A stretch of DNA of 64,000 nt from Saposhnikovia divaricata (lineage: Eukaryota > Streptophyta > Magnoliopsida > Apiales > Apiaceae): positions 145,246,148 to 145,310,147 of the forward strand of contig CM071598.1 of the NCBI GenBank assembly GCA_036435485.1. Reading direction: 5' to 3'. Position numbers and translations under genes: made by a program. Under the pieces are notes generated by a model. The model made no database searches. It had not been told where the DNA came from and saw only the letters and a list, made by a program, of their open reading frames with translations. Each line of letters opens with the position of its first letter. Position 1 is the first letter of the stretch. Positions 1 through 9,871 of the stretch are shown here, in pieces.

Positions 1-142
1 TGACTGAGGAAGGCAAAGAAATTTGGGGGTTAGAGATAGGAGTTTCAAGGTTAGAAAGAGTTACCTGAACAATTGGTAGATATACCAATTGTACTTCTGC
101 ATTGGAGTTCATTCGAATTAAATCACTTAAGACTCTCTTCTC

Positions 143-844
143 CTAAACAAAACATGTGAACTTGCTATCCGGGTTAGCAATAGATAGCTTATTCTCAGAT
201 ACATGCAGTGCTAAGAGCATCAAAAATCTAGCAAAATAGATATTCTTGCTCCTAGTTTCCTTTTTACCTAATTTTGCTGCTATCTCATACATGACTAGTG
301 TGCCAAAGTTATATAATTTATCAGTCAGAAGTATACACAACATAACTAGCATGGAATGGGTAACAGCATCAAAGTTACTAATTTTGCCTGAAAAAGTTTT
401 AATGAAGGTATCACAAAAATAACTCCATTCTTTAACCATCCCTTTCCTAACAATTTTCCCTAAATTATCAGTACTAAGGGCATAATTTATGGAATTAAGC
501 ATGGCAACTATTTCAGCATCACTGGGTACTTTCAGACAGTTATTCTCAGGCAATTTTAAACAAGCAGTTATCACATCAGAGTTAACTACATAGTTTTTAC
601 CCTTTAAAGAAAAAGCAATTGTACCGTCTGTGCCATTGAACTCAGCAGATGCCCACACCTCTTCGATTACCTCGTGGATTAGAGGAGTGGTGGCAGTCAT
701 AGCATACGAAAGTTTACAGTTCTTCACAAAATTCATCATGGTGTGATAAGCTTATGGGGCATTCACTGTATCGATATAGGCCGCGAAATTGTTCTTCTCA
801 TAGGTGAACCCAGTGGAAGACATCATCTTAACAATAGGCGCCAT
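143..844 (-). pseudogene. Envelope-like / plant transposon protein ORF downstream of copia pol, one internal stop
   Basis: The reading frame opens with ATG at 844 (MAPIVKMMSSTGF), meets an in-frame TAA at 754-752, and continues to a TAG at 145-143. The 198 residues after the stop read MMNFVKNCKLS at the start and contain a mixed alpha-helical, moderately hydrophobic stretch (around residues 120-180) with no clear signal peptide. The position, some 500 bp after the RNase H stop on the same strand, is where Sirevirus elements carry an extra or envelope-like ORF. The sequence style resembles the domain annotated in plants as putative plant transposon protein. I do not recognise a catalytic motif. 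The function is unknown, and the envelope label is positional rather than demonstrated. A TATA-like box lies about 105 bp upstream of the ATG. Confidence 0.55.
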
Positions 845-948
845 TGAAGAGTTTGAACTTTTGTTGCAGAGAATTTTTGTGAAGAAGATGCAGTTTACTT
901 AAGAGAATCTTGAAAGTCGATAAAGTGAGATGTGAGAGCACAAGACAG

Positions 949-957
949 CCTTTTATA
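949..957 (-). promoter_or_regulatory. TATA-like box upstream of the envelope-like ORF
   Basis: On the minus strand the sequence reads TATAAAAGG, followed by a CT-rich stretch and then the ATG at 844, about 105 bp downstream. This is a good match to a plant core promoter. It may be an internal promoter for the extra ORF, or part of a 3' regulatory region. No experimental support is visible. Confidence 0.4.
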
Positions 958-1100
958 CTTTTCAAGAATTGAAAATGAAATAATTAAAAGTAATTACCCA
1001 TTGGTCAAAAGTAACTGTCAAATAATAAAAGAAAATAAATATAACCAGTCCTATATAGATACACGTTTACCAACGGTTATATTTAAAAGAAAATATGTAT

Positions 1101-1231
1101 ATCAACGGATATGAAATGAACGGTTGAGAAACAGTTTATCCGTTGATGACGTGGATAAGCTGTTATCCGTTGATATACAAAAATCTAGTAATGTGTTTAT
1201 GCTATCAACGGGTAAAAGGATATCCGTTGAT
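1101..1231. repeat. Cluster of ATCCGTTGAT motifs in the spacer between pol and the envelope-like ORF
   Basis: Exact copies of ATCCGTTGAT or its complement occur at 1101, 1138, 1165 and 1222, with near-copies at about 1075, 1122 and 1205. The same motif is repeated in the LTR (6461-6808), in the gag 3' part (4063-4130) and in the integrase-RT linker (3125-3230). Confidence 0.75.
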
Positions 1232-1349
1232 AAGATAATTTTGCCTTGGACAAAATTTCTGAAGAAAATTTTTCTGAGAGTTTTTAATTCTCAAGTAAAT
1301 CAAAACACATTCCTAGCTGCAATGCAGTAAAATCAAATATCACTAGGAA

Positions 1350-3062
1350 TTATGACAAGTTAAGCATACCTAGCTCACCTACCAATCTTGTGAATGTGGA
1401 TTCATCAAGAGGCTTGGTGAAGATATCTGCAAGCTGCATTTCATTTGGCACAAAGTGCATTTCTACTGTACCATTCATCACATGTTCTCTAATGAAGTGG
1501 TATTTGATGTCAATGTGCTTGGTTCTCGAATGTTGCACTGGATTCCCTGTGATGGCAATAGCACTTGTGTTGTCACAGAAAATTGGAATCTTCTCAACTT
1601 TTAGACCATAGTCAATGAGTTGATTTCTCATCCATAGAATCTGTGCACAAAAGCTTCCAGCAGTAATGTACTCAGCTTCAGCTGTAGAAGTGGAGACTGA
1701 GTTCTGTTTCTTACTGAACCATGAAACAAGCCTGTTTCCTAGAAATTGACAGGAACCTGTAGTACTTTTCCTATCAACTCTGCAACCTGCATAATCTGCA
1801 TCTGAATAGCCAGTTAGATCAAAACCAGATTTTCTTGGGTACCAAATGCCAAGGTTTGGTGTTCCCTTGAGATACCTGAAAATTCTTTTAATAGCTATTA
1901 AGTGAGACTCTCTAGGGTCAGCTTGAAATCTAGCACAAAGACAAGTAGAAAACATTATATCAGGTCTACTAGCTATTAGGTATAGAAGTGAACCTACCAT
2001 GCCTCTATAGCTTGAGATGTCCACAGACTTTTCCTTAGTATTCAACTCAAGCTTAGTTGCAGTGGCCATAGGTGTTTTTGCAGAGGTACAATCCATTAAG
2101 TCAAATTTCTTTAAGAGATCATAAATATATTTTGTTTGACTTATGAAAATGCCCTCATTAACTTGCTTTACTTGTAGGCCAAGAAAGTAAGTTAATTCAC
2201 CCATCATGCTCATTTCATACCTACTTTGCATAAGTTTGGCAAACCTTTTGCAAAGCTTCTCATCTGTAGACCCAAAAATAATATCATCTACATAGATTTG
2301 GACAAGTATTGAAGAGCCATTGATATTCCTATGAAATAGGGTTTTATCTACTGTACCTCTAGTGAAGTGGTTCTCCAAAAGAAATTGAGATAAAGTGTCA
2401 TACCAGGCTCTTGGTGCTTGCTTCAAACCATAAAGTGCTTTCATGAGAAGATATACATATTCTGGAAATTCTGGATCCTCAAAGCCAGGAGGTTGATGGA
2501 CATAGACCTCTTCTTCCAGTTCCCCATTTAGAAAGGCACTTTTGACATCCATCTGATAGACTTTGAAATTGGCATGTGCTGCATAGGCTAGAAAGATTCT
2601 TATTGCCTCAAGTCTTGCCACTGGAGCAAAAGTTTCATCAAAATCTATCCCTTCTTCTTGAGAATAGCCCTTTGCCACTAATCTAGTTTTATTCCTCACA
2701 ATTATGCCATTTTCATCTGTCTTATTCTTGAGAACCCATTTAGTACCTATGACACTTCTATCATCAGGTTTGGGCACAAGTTTTCATACTTTATTTCTTT
2801 CAAATTGGTTTAGCTCTTCTTGCATTGCTAAGACCCAATCTGGATCTAGAAGGGCATCTTCCACTCTCTTAGGTTCATCTTGAGACAGGAAGCTACTGTA
2901 TAGACATTCTGCTTGAGTGGCCCTTCTAGTTTGGACTTTTGAATTTGATTCACCAATGATTAACTCAAATGGATGATCTCTAGTCCATTTTCTTGCAGGT
3001 GGAAGGTTTGATCTTGATGAGGTTGCTTCATTTCCATGAGCATGATCATGTTGATTTAGCAT
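1350..3062 (-). pseudogene. Copia reverse transcriptase and RNase H, one nonsense codon
   Basis: This encodes the DNA polymerase and RNase H of the copia element, which would copy element RNA into DNA in cytoplasmic particles. Between 3062 and 2787 lies the conserved lead-in (RKWTRDHPFELIIG, then MQEELNQFERNKV). An in-frame TGA at 2786-2784 then breaks the frame, at a position usually occupied by tryptophan. From 2783 to 1350 the frame is open. It holds the RT motifs YQMDVKSAFLNGEL and LYGLKQAPRAWY and the catalytic YVDD about 165 residues after the stop, then RNase H with YSDADYAGC, STAEAEY, FCDNTSA and HIDIKYHFIREHV. It stops after LGMLNLS. The C-terminus looks complete. Apart from the nonsense codon the catalytic residues are present, which suggests moderate age. 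Confidence 0.9.
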
Positions 3063-3733
3063 TGAATTTTGACCTTGAGAAACTCCCCCTGAGTTTGTTG
3101 TCCTTGCTGAGTATGAAGTTGACTGTCAATGGATGCATCATTTTGCCTGTCGACGGATGCTTGAGAATCTCTGTCAATGGATGCATCTCTAATATTGTCA
3201 ACGGATGCTCCAGGATGACTATCAACGGATGCTTCATTTCCAGTGTAAGCATCACTTCTAGTTGGTACAACAACTCTTGGTGGATCTCTGTGGTCATGAT
3301 CTTCATCTTCCTCATCATCTTTATAGTACATTCTTCCTTCACCTTCATTCTCAAATTCCAACTTTTCATGGGAGCCTTCATCATTTAGGCCTAGAATCTT
3401 TTGATCATCAAACACAACATGTACAGATTCCATAACAATGTTGGTTCTTAGATTGTAGACTTTGTAGGCATTCCCTGCTGCATATCCAACGAAAATAGCT
3501 TCATCTGCCTTTGCTTCAAATTTGCCCAAGTTATCTCCATGATTCCTTAGCACAAAACACTTACATCCAAAGACATGTAGGAAAGCTAAAGTTGGTTTCT
3601 TGTTGGTTAATAATTGATAAGGAGTCATTCCTCTATCTTGATTGACCAAGGAAATATTCTGAGTAAAGCATGCAGTGTTGACAGCTTCAGCCCAGAAATA
3701 GTCTATAGGATTAGACACATATGGCATGTTCAC
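3056..3733 (-). pseudogene. Copia integrase C-terminal remnant and integrase-RT linker
   Basis: The visible part begins in the late integrase region (YFWAEAVNTACFTQN, then TPYQLLTNKKP, HVFGCKCFVLRN, GKFEAKADEAIFVGY), which in copia elements follows the catalytic D,D,E core. The HHCC finger and the core itself are absent. Downstream is an acidic tract rich in E and D, then a linker in which Ala-Ser-Val/Ile-Asp recurs five times. A TAG-type stop in this frame at 3056 and a change of frame near 3062 separate it from RT, so there is a frameshift. The upstream edge is a rearranged junction with an 82-bp direct repeat (3708-3910). The remnant cannot integrate DNA. Confidence 0.85.
3125..3232 (-). 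repeat. Coding repeat of the ATCCGTTGA-type motif in the integrase-RT linker
   Basis: Five copies of a 9-12 bp motif (consensus on the minus strand GCATCCGTTGAC, with one-base variants) occur at spacings of about 20-30 bp. Each encodes Ala-Ser-Val/Ile-Asp. The DNA word is the same as that repeated in the LTR. Confidence 0.7.
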
Positions 3734-3910
3734 TGCATTGAAAATAAAGACTATTTGTGAATCAATTTCTACCTTTTCATTATCTGATTAGACACATATA
3801 CCTTCTTACTAACAAACTTTTTTTCACTGGATTAGACACATATGGCATGTTCACTGCATTGAAAATAAAGACTATTTGTGAATCAATTTCTACCTTTTCA
3901 TTATCTGATT
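3708..3910. repeat. 82-bp direct repeat with copied filler at the deletion junction
   Basis: Positions 3708-3789 and 3829-3910 are the same 82-bp sequence apart from the extreme ends. The 39 bp between them includes CCTTCTTACTAACAAACTTT (3801-3820), which is also found in gag near 4037. The block lies exactly where protease and the integrase core are missing. It is best read as a scar of template switching or patch repair. Confidence 0.85.
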
Positions 3911-3932
3911 TACCAACAGCCTTTTTGTTGTG

Positions 3933-5801
3933 TTAATCACCTGCCTTAGCCTTCCCACTGGATTTGGTTTTGCTGCACTCACCACTAACAAAATTCTTGT
4001 TGACTGGACCATACTTGATATCCAGTTTCCTGAGTTCCTTCTTACTAACAAACTTTTTGTTAGTCGACGGATACCTCTCATCCGTTGATGGTTCATCTGT
4101 CAACGGATGATCACTATCCGTTGATTCACAAATAGTCTCTAGATCCTCAAGGCCAGGTTCTAGCTCCTTTTTCTTTTGAGTCCAGGTATCCTTCACAAAC
4201 GATTCTATTCCCTGGACTTCTATTATGTTTTGAGAAATATTCCTACAACTTTGAAATTTAGCAATTATCCCTTGTTCTTTTTCAAGCTGGTCTTTTAAAA
4301 TCAGTTCTCTTTTTAACACAGCTTCAAGTTCACTTTTAGCATTATTGCAATCAACTCTCATTTTCTCAAATTCTAGAAATTGAGCTTCTAGAGCAGCATT
4401 TCTATCACTTAAAAACAGATTAGACTCTTTAATCCTATTGTTCTCTTTAGTAAGTGATTTAAGGGTAACACTTAAGTGATATAGTTCAGTAGACATTTCA
4501 TCTATAACACTATTGCATTCCTCTTTGGTGAGCTCAGAGAGATTAGTAGAAAATACCTGATTGCTAGCTGAACTTGCTTCCTGCTCTCCAGAATCATCCA
4601 TCAATGCAAGGTTGACAAACTCAGCATCATCATCAGAATGATTGTCATCAACAGCCCAGTCATACTCTTGGGTCAAGAATGCCTTTTCTTTCTGCCTGAG
4701 AAGATCAAAATATTTCTTCTTGTAGTCAACAGTCTCAGTTGACTTTCCCTTGTTCTCAGATCTAGGTTTCCTGCATTCACTTATCATGCGACCAGCAATT
4801 CCACAATTGTAGCATTTAATTTTGGATTTATCCACATAGTTGCTTGTGGAAAAATCCTTGTTAAATGGCTTGGCCACCCCAGAGTTTCTCTTGAATTTCA
4901 GCTTAGAGAATCTCCTAGATAGAAAAGCTAAGTGCTCATCTATTTCATCCAATTCATCCTGCTGAAGGACATTCAATTCCTCAGACACCTTTTCCTTTCT
5001 CCTGCTTGATTCTGCTCTACCTTTACAAACCTGCCTGTTTGGTGTAGAACTAGCAGCTTCTGTCCTTTCCTCCTTCTGCTCCAAGTTGGCAACAAGTGCA
5101 ACTGACCCACTTTTCTTTTGAGACTTCTCAATCTCTTCATCCTGCTCCATTTCTAGCTCATATGTCTTTAAAGTTCCATAGAGCCTTTCAAGAGTAAATG
5201 TCTTGTACTCTTGAGTGTTTCTTAGAGAAACAGTCATTGGCTTCCATTCCTTGGGCAGTGATCTCAGAAATTTGAGATTAGAATCTTTAACTTGATAGAT
5301 TCTTCCATACAGTTTCAAACCATTTAGTAGCTTTTGAAATCTACTAAATGTATCATTCAATGTTTCTCCACTCTTAAAGTGGAAATGTTCATACTGTTGG
5401 ATTAGTAGTTGCATCTTGTTTTCCCTCACCTGTTCTGTTCCTTCACAAAGGGTTTGAACAGTGTCCCATACTTCCTTGGAGGTAGTACAGTTAATAACAT
5501 TGTCAACCATGTCTGTTTCTAGACCATTGAACAGTATATTCATGGTCTTTTTGTCTTTGTGGACTTCTGCAATATCTTCAAGACTCCATTCAGAAACAGG
5601 TTTGGGAATGAGAGTGTCAGGCACATCTTCAGCCAGGCCAACTCTTGTTGCAGTCTTCATTGGAACATGAGGACCCTTGTCAATGCAATCCACAAAACCC
5701 TCATCAATAGACAAGAGATGTAGACGCATTTTTACTTTCCAGTGAAAGTAATTCTCTCTATCAAGAACTGGAATCTTTACTCCATAATCCTTCTTAGACA
5801 T
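3933..5801 (-). CDS. Copia gag polyprotein (capsid/nucleocapsid), long Sirevirus type
   Basis: The ATG at 5801 (MSKKDYGVKIPVLDREN) is chosen because the frame extends to 5831 only through a non-ATG codon. The product is about 622 residues and stops at 3935-3933. N-terminal motifs (YFHWKVKMRLHL, then TLNDTFSRFQKLLNGLK and LRSLPKEWKPM) match the UBN2-type capsid domain of copia gag. A single zinc knuckle follows at about 4840-4795, CYNCGIAGRMISEC. The usual histidine is arginine there, so RNA binding is probably impaired. A predicted coiled coil with heptad-like leucines (about 4500-4230) and a Lys/Ser/Thr-rich C-terminus carrying ATCCGTTGAT-encoded residues complete it. The expected read-through to protease is absent because that region is deleted. 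The frame itself is intact. Confidence 0.85.
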   Translation of the reverse strand: MSKKDYGVKIPVLDRENYFHWKVKMRLHLLSIDEGFVDCIDKGPHVPMKTATRVGLAEDVPDTLIPKPVSEWSLEDIAEVHKDKKTMNILFNGLETDMVDNVINCTTSKEVWDTVQTLCEGTEQVRENKMQLLIQQYEHFHFKSGETLNDTFSRFQKLLNGLKLYGRIYQVKDSNLKFLRSLPKEWKPMTVSLRNTQEYKTFTLERLYGTLKTYELEMEQDEEIEKSQKKSGSVALVANLEQKEERTEAASSTPNRQVCKGRAESSRRKEKVSEELNVLQQDELDEIDEHLAFLSRRFSKLKFKRNSGVAKPFNKDFSTSNYVDKSKIKCYNCGIAGRMISECRKPRSENKGKSTETVDYKKKYFDLLRQKEKAFLTQEYDWAVDDNHSDDDAEFVNLALMDDSGEQEASSASNQVFSTNLSELTKEECNSVIDEMSTELYHLSVTLKSLTKENNRIKESNLFLSDRNAALEAQFLEFEKMRVDCNNAKSELEAVLKRELILKDQLEKEQGIIAKFQSCRNISQNIIEVQGIESFVKDTWTQKKKELEPGLEDLETICESTDSDHPLTDEPSTDERYPSTNKKFVSKKELRKLDIKYGPVNKNFVSGECSKTKSSGKAKAGD

Positions 5802-5846
5802 GTTGGAAGTGCGTTGATCTTTAAACTTCAAATATGTTAGAAGCTT

Positions 5847-5858
5847 GCTCTGATACCA
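5847..5858 (-). other. Primer-binding site of the copia element
   Basis: The minus strand reads TGGTATCAGAGC, the complement of the plant initiator-Met tRNA 3' end. It marks the boundary between 5' LTR and interior. Confidence 0.9.
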
Positions 5859-5861
5859 ATT

Positions 5862-6872
5862 TTTATTACCAGATTACACACTTGTATAATTGTAGAAAGG
5901 GGGTTGAATACAATTCTTGATATTTATAAATTTCTGATAAGAACTCCAGAAATCTATACTTAGATAATTGCTGTAGAAAGATTAATGCACAAACACATAA
6001 AAATCAGGTGGTTAAATGTACCACCTGAAGCTTTTATTCGAAGAAAACTCTGTGATACAAAAGTACACAGCTTCTGTTTTACAACTCTTTGCTTTCTAAG
6101 GATATTCAACAAAAACCCTAAGCAAATGTATCTGTTTTCTTAGCTTCTAAAAGAGTTGCTACACTTGGTTATAAATCCCAAGTTTACAAGTACTATTGGA
6201 ATAAGATAATATTAATCTAATTCTAGTTGACTTGCTACTACACTCCAAATACACATGTAGCCGAAAGGTTGTCCTTGTGAACAGACATGTCTCCTGCACC
6301 TTTCTTGTATTCATAGTGTAAACGGAATGCTTCTTTCTTCTGTGTTTCCAAAGTATGGCTGCCATACTGATTTTTATATCTACTATCAACCCATGTGACC
6401 TGTCAGTCAAACCTGTCCTTATCAACTGCTAATCCCCAGCTTAGCATAGAAGAAAGTGTCGATGATTATCCGTTGATATTGTACACTGACATCCGTTGAT
6501 GATATATTGAGCTGTATCCGTTGATATTGAGACTTGAGTTGTATCCGTTGATAGAGTGGATTTGAGTTGTATCCGTTGATAGAGTTTTGTCTTCATCTGT
6601 TGATACACTTTCACTTAGACAGAATTACATAGCATAGCTTATTTACAGTTGGCTACCCTATTCTGCCTATCCATTGATGGTCAACATGACTGTGGATAAA
6701 AACACTATCAACCGATAACATAGAGATACTGCAGTATGCTACAAAAACCTCATCCGTTGATGAGCTACCTGTCAACGGATATAGTTATAAATCCTCATCC
6801 GTTGACAGCTATAAAACCTTATACAATTTGATTGATTGTGAAGTTATCATCAAATACAACATATTCCTAACA
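5862..6872 (-). repeat. 5' LTR of the copia element
   Basis: The LTR starts at 6872 (TGTTAGGAATATG on the minus strand). It ends just before the PBS; the exact inner end is uncertain (5862 to about 5895) because no second LTR is in view for comparison. It holds a dense set of ATCCGTTGAT motifs from 6461 to 6808. Confidence 0.75.
6461..6808. repeat. ATCCGTTGAT motif array inside the copia LTR
   Basis: At least eight exact copies of ATCCGTTGA(T/C) or its complement lie in about 350 bp, with several one-base variants (for example at about 6597, 6670 and 6708). Most are in the same orientation, with two in reverse, and spacing is irregular (20-80 bp). The position in the upstream half of the LTR suggests an enhancer-like role, which is inference. 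Confidence 0.8.
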
Positions 6873-7997
6873 ATGATCATGGTATTTGACCATTGCAGAT
6901 GTATCCTTTCAATAGTAAATTGACCATAACAAAATCTTTTCTTCAATTGCATTGTACCATCCATTTTTATAAGTGAACTTTAAAAAATCCAAGGTAATAT
7001 CTAAAATTTCATGACAAAACGTATTTAGACATGTCCAAATTTAACTAAAATACACGAGTAACTAAAATAAAAGTGTCATATCTCATAACGAGTTTTTAAA
7101 ATGAGATGGGTTAATATATGCACCGAATGAATTATGTTGTAAAAGTTCACCTGTATAATAAAATTCAATCTATAAAAAGAAGATAGGCATAACTACGATG
7201 ATGAAGCATCCAAGAAATATCATTTTAATTTGAGGTAACACCAAAATGATACATGGGAAATAAAAAAATACACATACCGCATCCGTGATAATAAGACATT
7301 ATATATATCAACGTTTTTTTGAGTTTATTAGTCTCACAACGGGGTGAAACTCGCATTGGAGTTTAAAACTCAAGTGAAATTGATAAATTACGATTTAAGT
7401 ATATAGTTGTAAAACTCATTTTGTATGAAATTAATAACATTAGCATATTACGAAAATGCTGCAAAATAAAGTGCGAGAGACTAAAGATATCAAAATCATA
7501 TTGACATTTTTTACCAAATCCAAATCCCATATGTAAATTATTTCTTATTTTCAATATTTTAATTATATTTATTAGTCAATTTATAGATTACCCGATCCTA
7601 ATAGGATTAACTGATATATTGCAAATATACTTAAAATAGAATAGAATATTATACTGATATCGAGCAAAAATATGTCATCCACTTTATTTATCATTTTTTG
7701 TATTAATTTAATAATAAACATATTCTAGCCATTCGACTAATGTATAAACATAATTTTATTATAATAATTTTACCAAGAGAGAAATATTATAATAAATTTT
7801 TATATATCTATTTTCACTTCCCCCTGTTTACCTACTTGAGATAGACTTCTACGTCCAACACCTACCTCCTCACTTCGATTTTTTTTAACAAATTTTCAGC
7901 AACCTTGGTACATTTAATACTTAAAATAGGATTTTATACTAATATCGAGTTAAAATATGTTATACACTTTATTTATCATTTTTGTATTAATTTAATA
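6873..7997. other. AT-rich DNA without a recognisable gene
   Basis: No open frame with recognisable content, no terminal repeats and no RNA gene are seen here. It is probably old degraded repeat DNA into which the copia element inserted. Confidence 0.5.
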
Positions 7998-8066
7998 CTC
8001 CCTTCGTCCCTTTCATTTCTGTATAACTTTTTTCACTATTCGGCACGCATTTTAAGATATATGTAA
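7998..8066 (+). mobile_element. Truncated Stowaway/mariner-like MITE end
   Basis: A TA at 7996-7997 is followed by CTCCCTTCGTCCC, one base away from the common plant Stowaway terminal repeat CTCCCTCCGTCCC. The remainder is cut at 8067 by the LTR of the next element, and I do not find its other half. Confidence 0.6.
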
Positions 8067-9061
8067 TGTAACACCCCCAGATCCGGGGTCCGGGATCCGG
8101 TCGTTACGGTTTCCAATTCTGTCCACAACACTTGAACTTTCCTTAACATAAAATAAATTACATCTCTATGACCCAACACAACAATGTAAAACACACCCGT
8201 TATAGTCCCAGAGATGAAATCAGAGTAACAATCAAATTTTTATTAATCACATTATGAGTTCTTACAATCCAAAAGAATTTCAATATAAATACATACTCTT
8301 TGCCATCCATTTACATAAGTCATACTAGACCATATACTTGGTACTGAAAGAATAAATCTATCCTACCAATAGCTTCTTCTTTAGCTCTGGTAGTCTCATC
8401 GTCCTCGCCCGCGTCGAGTGCGCCTTGTGCGAGTCATCTGGTCTAGCTTTTGTTGTGATATAATAATAAATCAAGGGTGAGCAATAGCCCACCAATAATA
8501 ATATATAACTGAACGATAATATATAACAGTTCAAAAGTATCTTTCAAACCATATGCCATGCATTTATGGAAATGATGCCAGTATAATATGAACGATGAAG
8601 TTACAAGGTAACTTAAAGTATTTGTTTGTAGAAATATCCGCTACATCAAAAGTAAGCGAGATATTCTCATTGTCATTAAAAAGAGGAACTTGCCTAAAAA
8701 GATTGCAATTCCAGTTATGAACACTTTTCCAGCTCTGCCAACAGTAATCATGTTGCAGGAAATAAATAAGTTTAGATGATGAATCAATGATGGAGTATTC
8801 ACCGCGCCCGCTGTTCCAATCTTGATGATCAGTCGAGATCGTACAGCTCAAATTAGATTTACTACCGGTAGAAGGAAGAACTGACGGCTTTACTTATCTA
8901 CCGCCTTGCTTGGTAACGAATATCAACTTGTTCCAACCATCTTACCCCTCGAAAGATGAGAAGGTAAACAACGACTTAATAAGTCAATAGCACCCGAGTT
9001 GCGAGTGAAGAGAATACTTAGGAATATGAAAGAATATCTTTAATCAGAGTATTTCTCAAAA

Positions 9062-9580
9062 TAATCCTTGAAGAAATATCAGGAGAATATTTATTGAATA
9101 AATAAATATTTGAACGAATATTCAAAATAATATTCATTAATTAATAAGGAATTTAAATGAATATTCAAAAAGTAATATTCATTTAATGAATAATATTCTA
9201 AATGAATATCAAGTAATATTCATTTAGTAATCCAAGCTTTAAAGGAATATTCGAGATAATATTCGATAAATAAATCAAGCTTCAGATGAATATTAGAATA
9301 ATATTCATCAAGTAATTAATATCTTAAATGAATATTCAAAAGTAATATTCATTTAATAAAATAATATTCTAAATGGATATTCAAATAATATTCATTTAGT
9401 AGTCCAATCTTTAGGAGAATATTCGGAATAATAATCGATAATCTATTCGACTTTGAATGAATATTGAAAAATATTATTCGTCGAATGGTTACGTTCAAAT
9501 AATTATTTGAAGTAAGGATCGTTAAATAAATAATCTCGAACGAATATTCAAATAATATTCGTGGCCCAAATAATGGAAAA
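9062..9580. repeat. Array of AT-rich palindromes (GAATATT...AATATTC) in the 3' LTR
   Basis: About a dozen imperfect palindromes of the form AATGAATATT, spacer, AATATTCATT lie in series at roughly 40-60 bp spacing. The same array occurs in the 5' LTR at 19245-19850. Each could form a hairpin. Confidence 0.75.
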
Positions 9581-9811
9581 TATTTACTTAAATATTTTCC
9601 TCCGAGGTAATCTCGATATATCAAGAAATATTGACTCCCGGTCTATATTTGATGAATAAGATGTATACGCCCTTCTATGAGGGTCTTACAATAACCGGCT
9701 TATAATTGATACGTTAGTTATCTAATTTATAAGCCAATAAACAATCAGGGAACAAGCATAACGATATAACTTGAAAGTAGGCATGCATGCTATGGCATAT
9801 GTATAACAGAA

Positions 9812-9814
<3 letters not shown>

Positions 9815-9866
<52 letters not shown>
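9815..9866. repeat. (AT)n microsatellite in the 3' LTR
   Basis: This is about 26 AT units; the allelic run in the 5' LTR (20087-20122) has about 18. Confidence 0.95.

Positions 9867-9871
<5 letters not shown>

Larger units (their letters stand above)
1..6872 (-). mobile_element. Sirevirus-like Ty1/copia LTR retrotransposon, defective, 3' LTR outside window
   Basis: Read on the minus strand, the order is LTR (6872 to about 5862), a PBS matching initiator-Met tRNA (5858-5847), a long gag, an integrase C-terminal remnant, RT and RNase H, a spacer with a TATA box, and an envelope-like ORF. Domain order (integrase before RT) is that of Ty1/copia. A gag over 600 residues with a coiled coil, plus an extra ORF after pol, is what is known of the Sirevirus lineage. 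The LTR begins TGTTAGGAATATG at 6872, and flanking DNA starts at 6873. The element is dead: protease and most of integrase are missing, there is a frameshift in the integrase-RT linker, and stop codons occur in RT and the envelope-like ORF. No second LTR is visible, so the element must continue left of position 1. Lineage is inferred. Confidence 0.8.

Noticed and set aside
1390..1611. Plus-strand frames over the copia RNase H
   Set aside because: They are antisense shadows of the well-supported minus-strand pol.
8564..8851. A 95-codon minus-strand frame conserved at 18389-18676
   Set aside because: Conservation is explained by its place in paired LTRs; no family is recognised.
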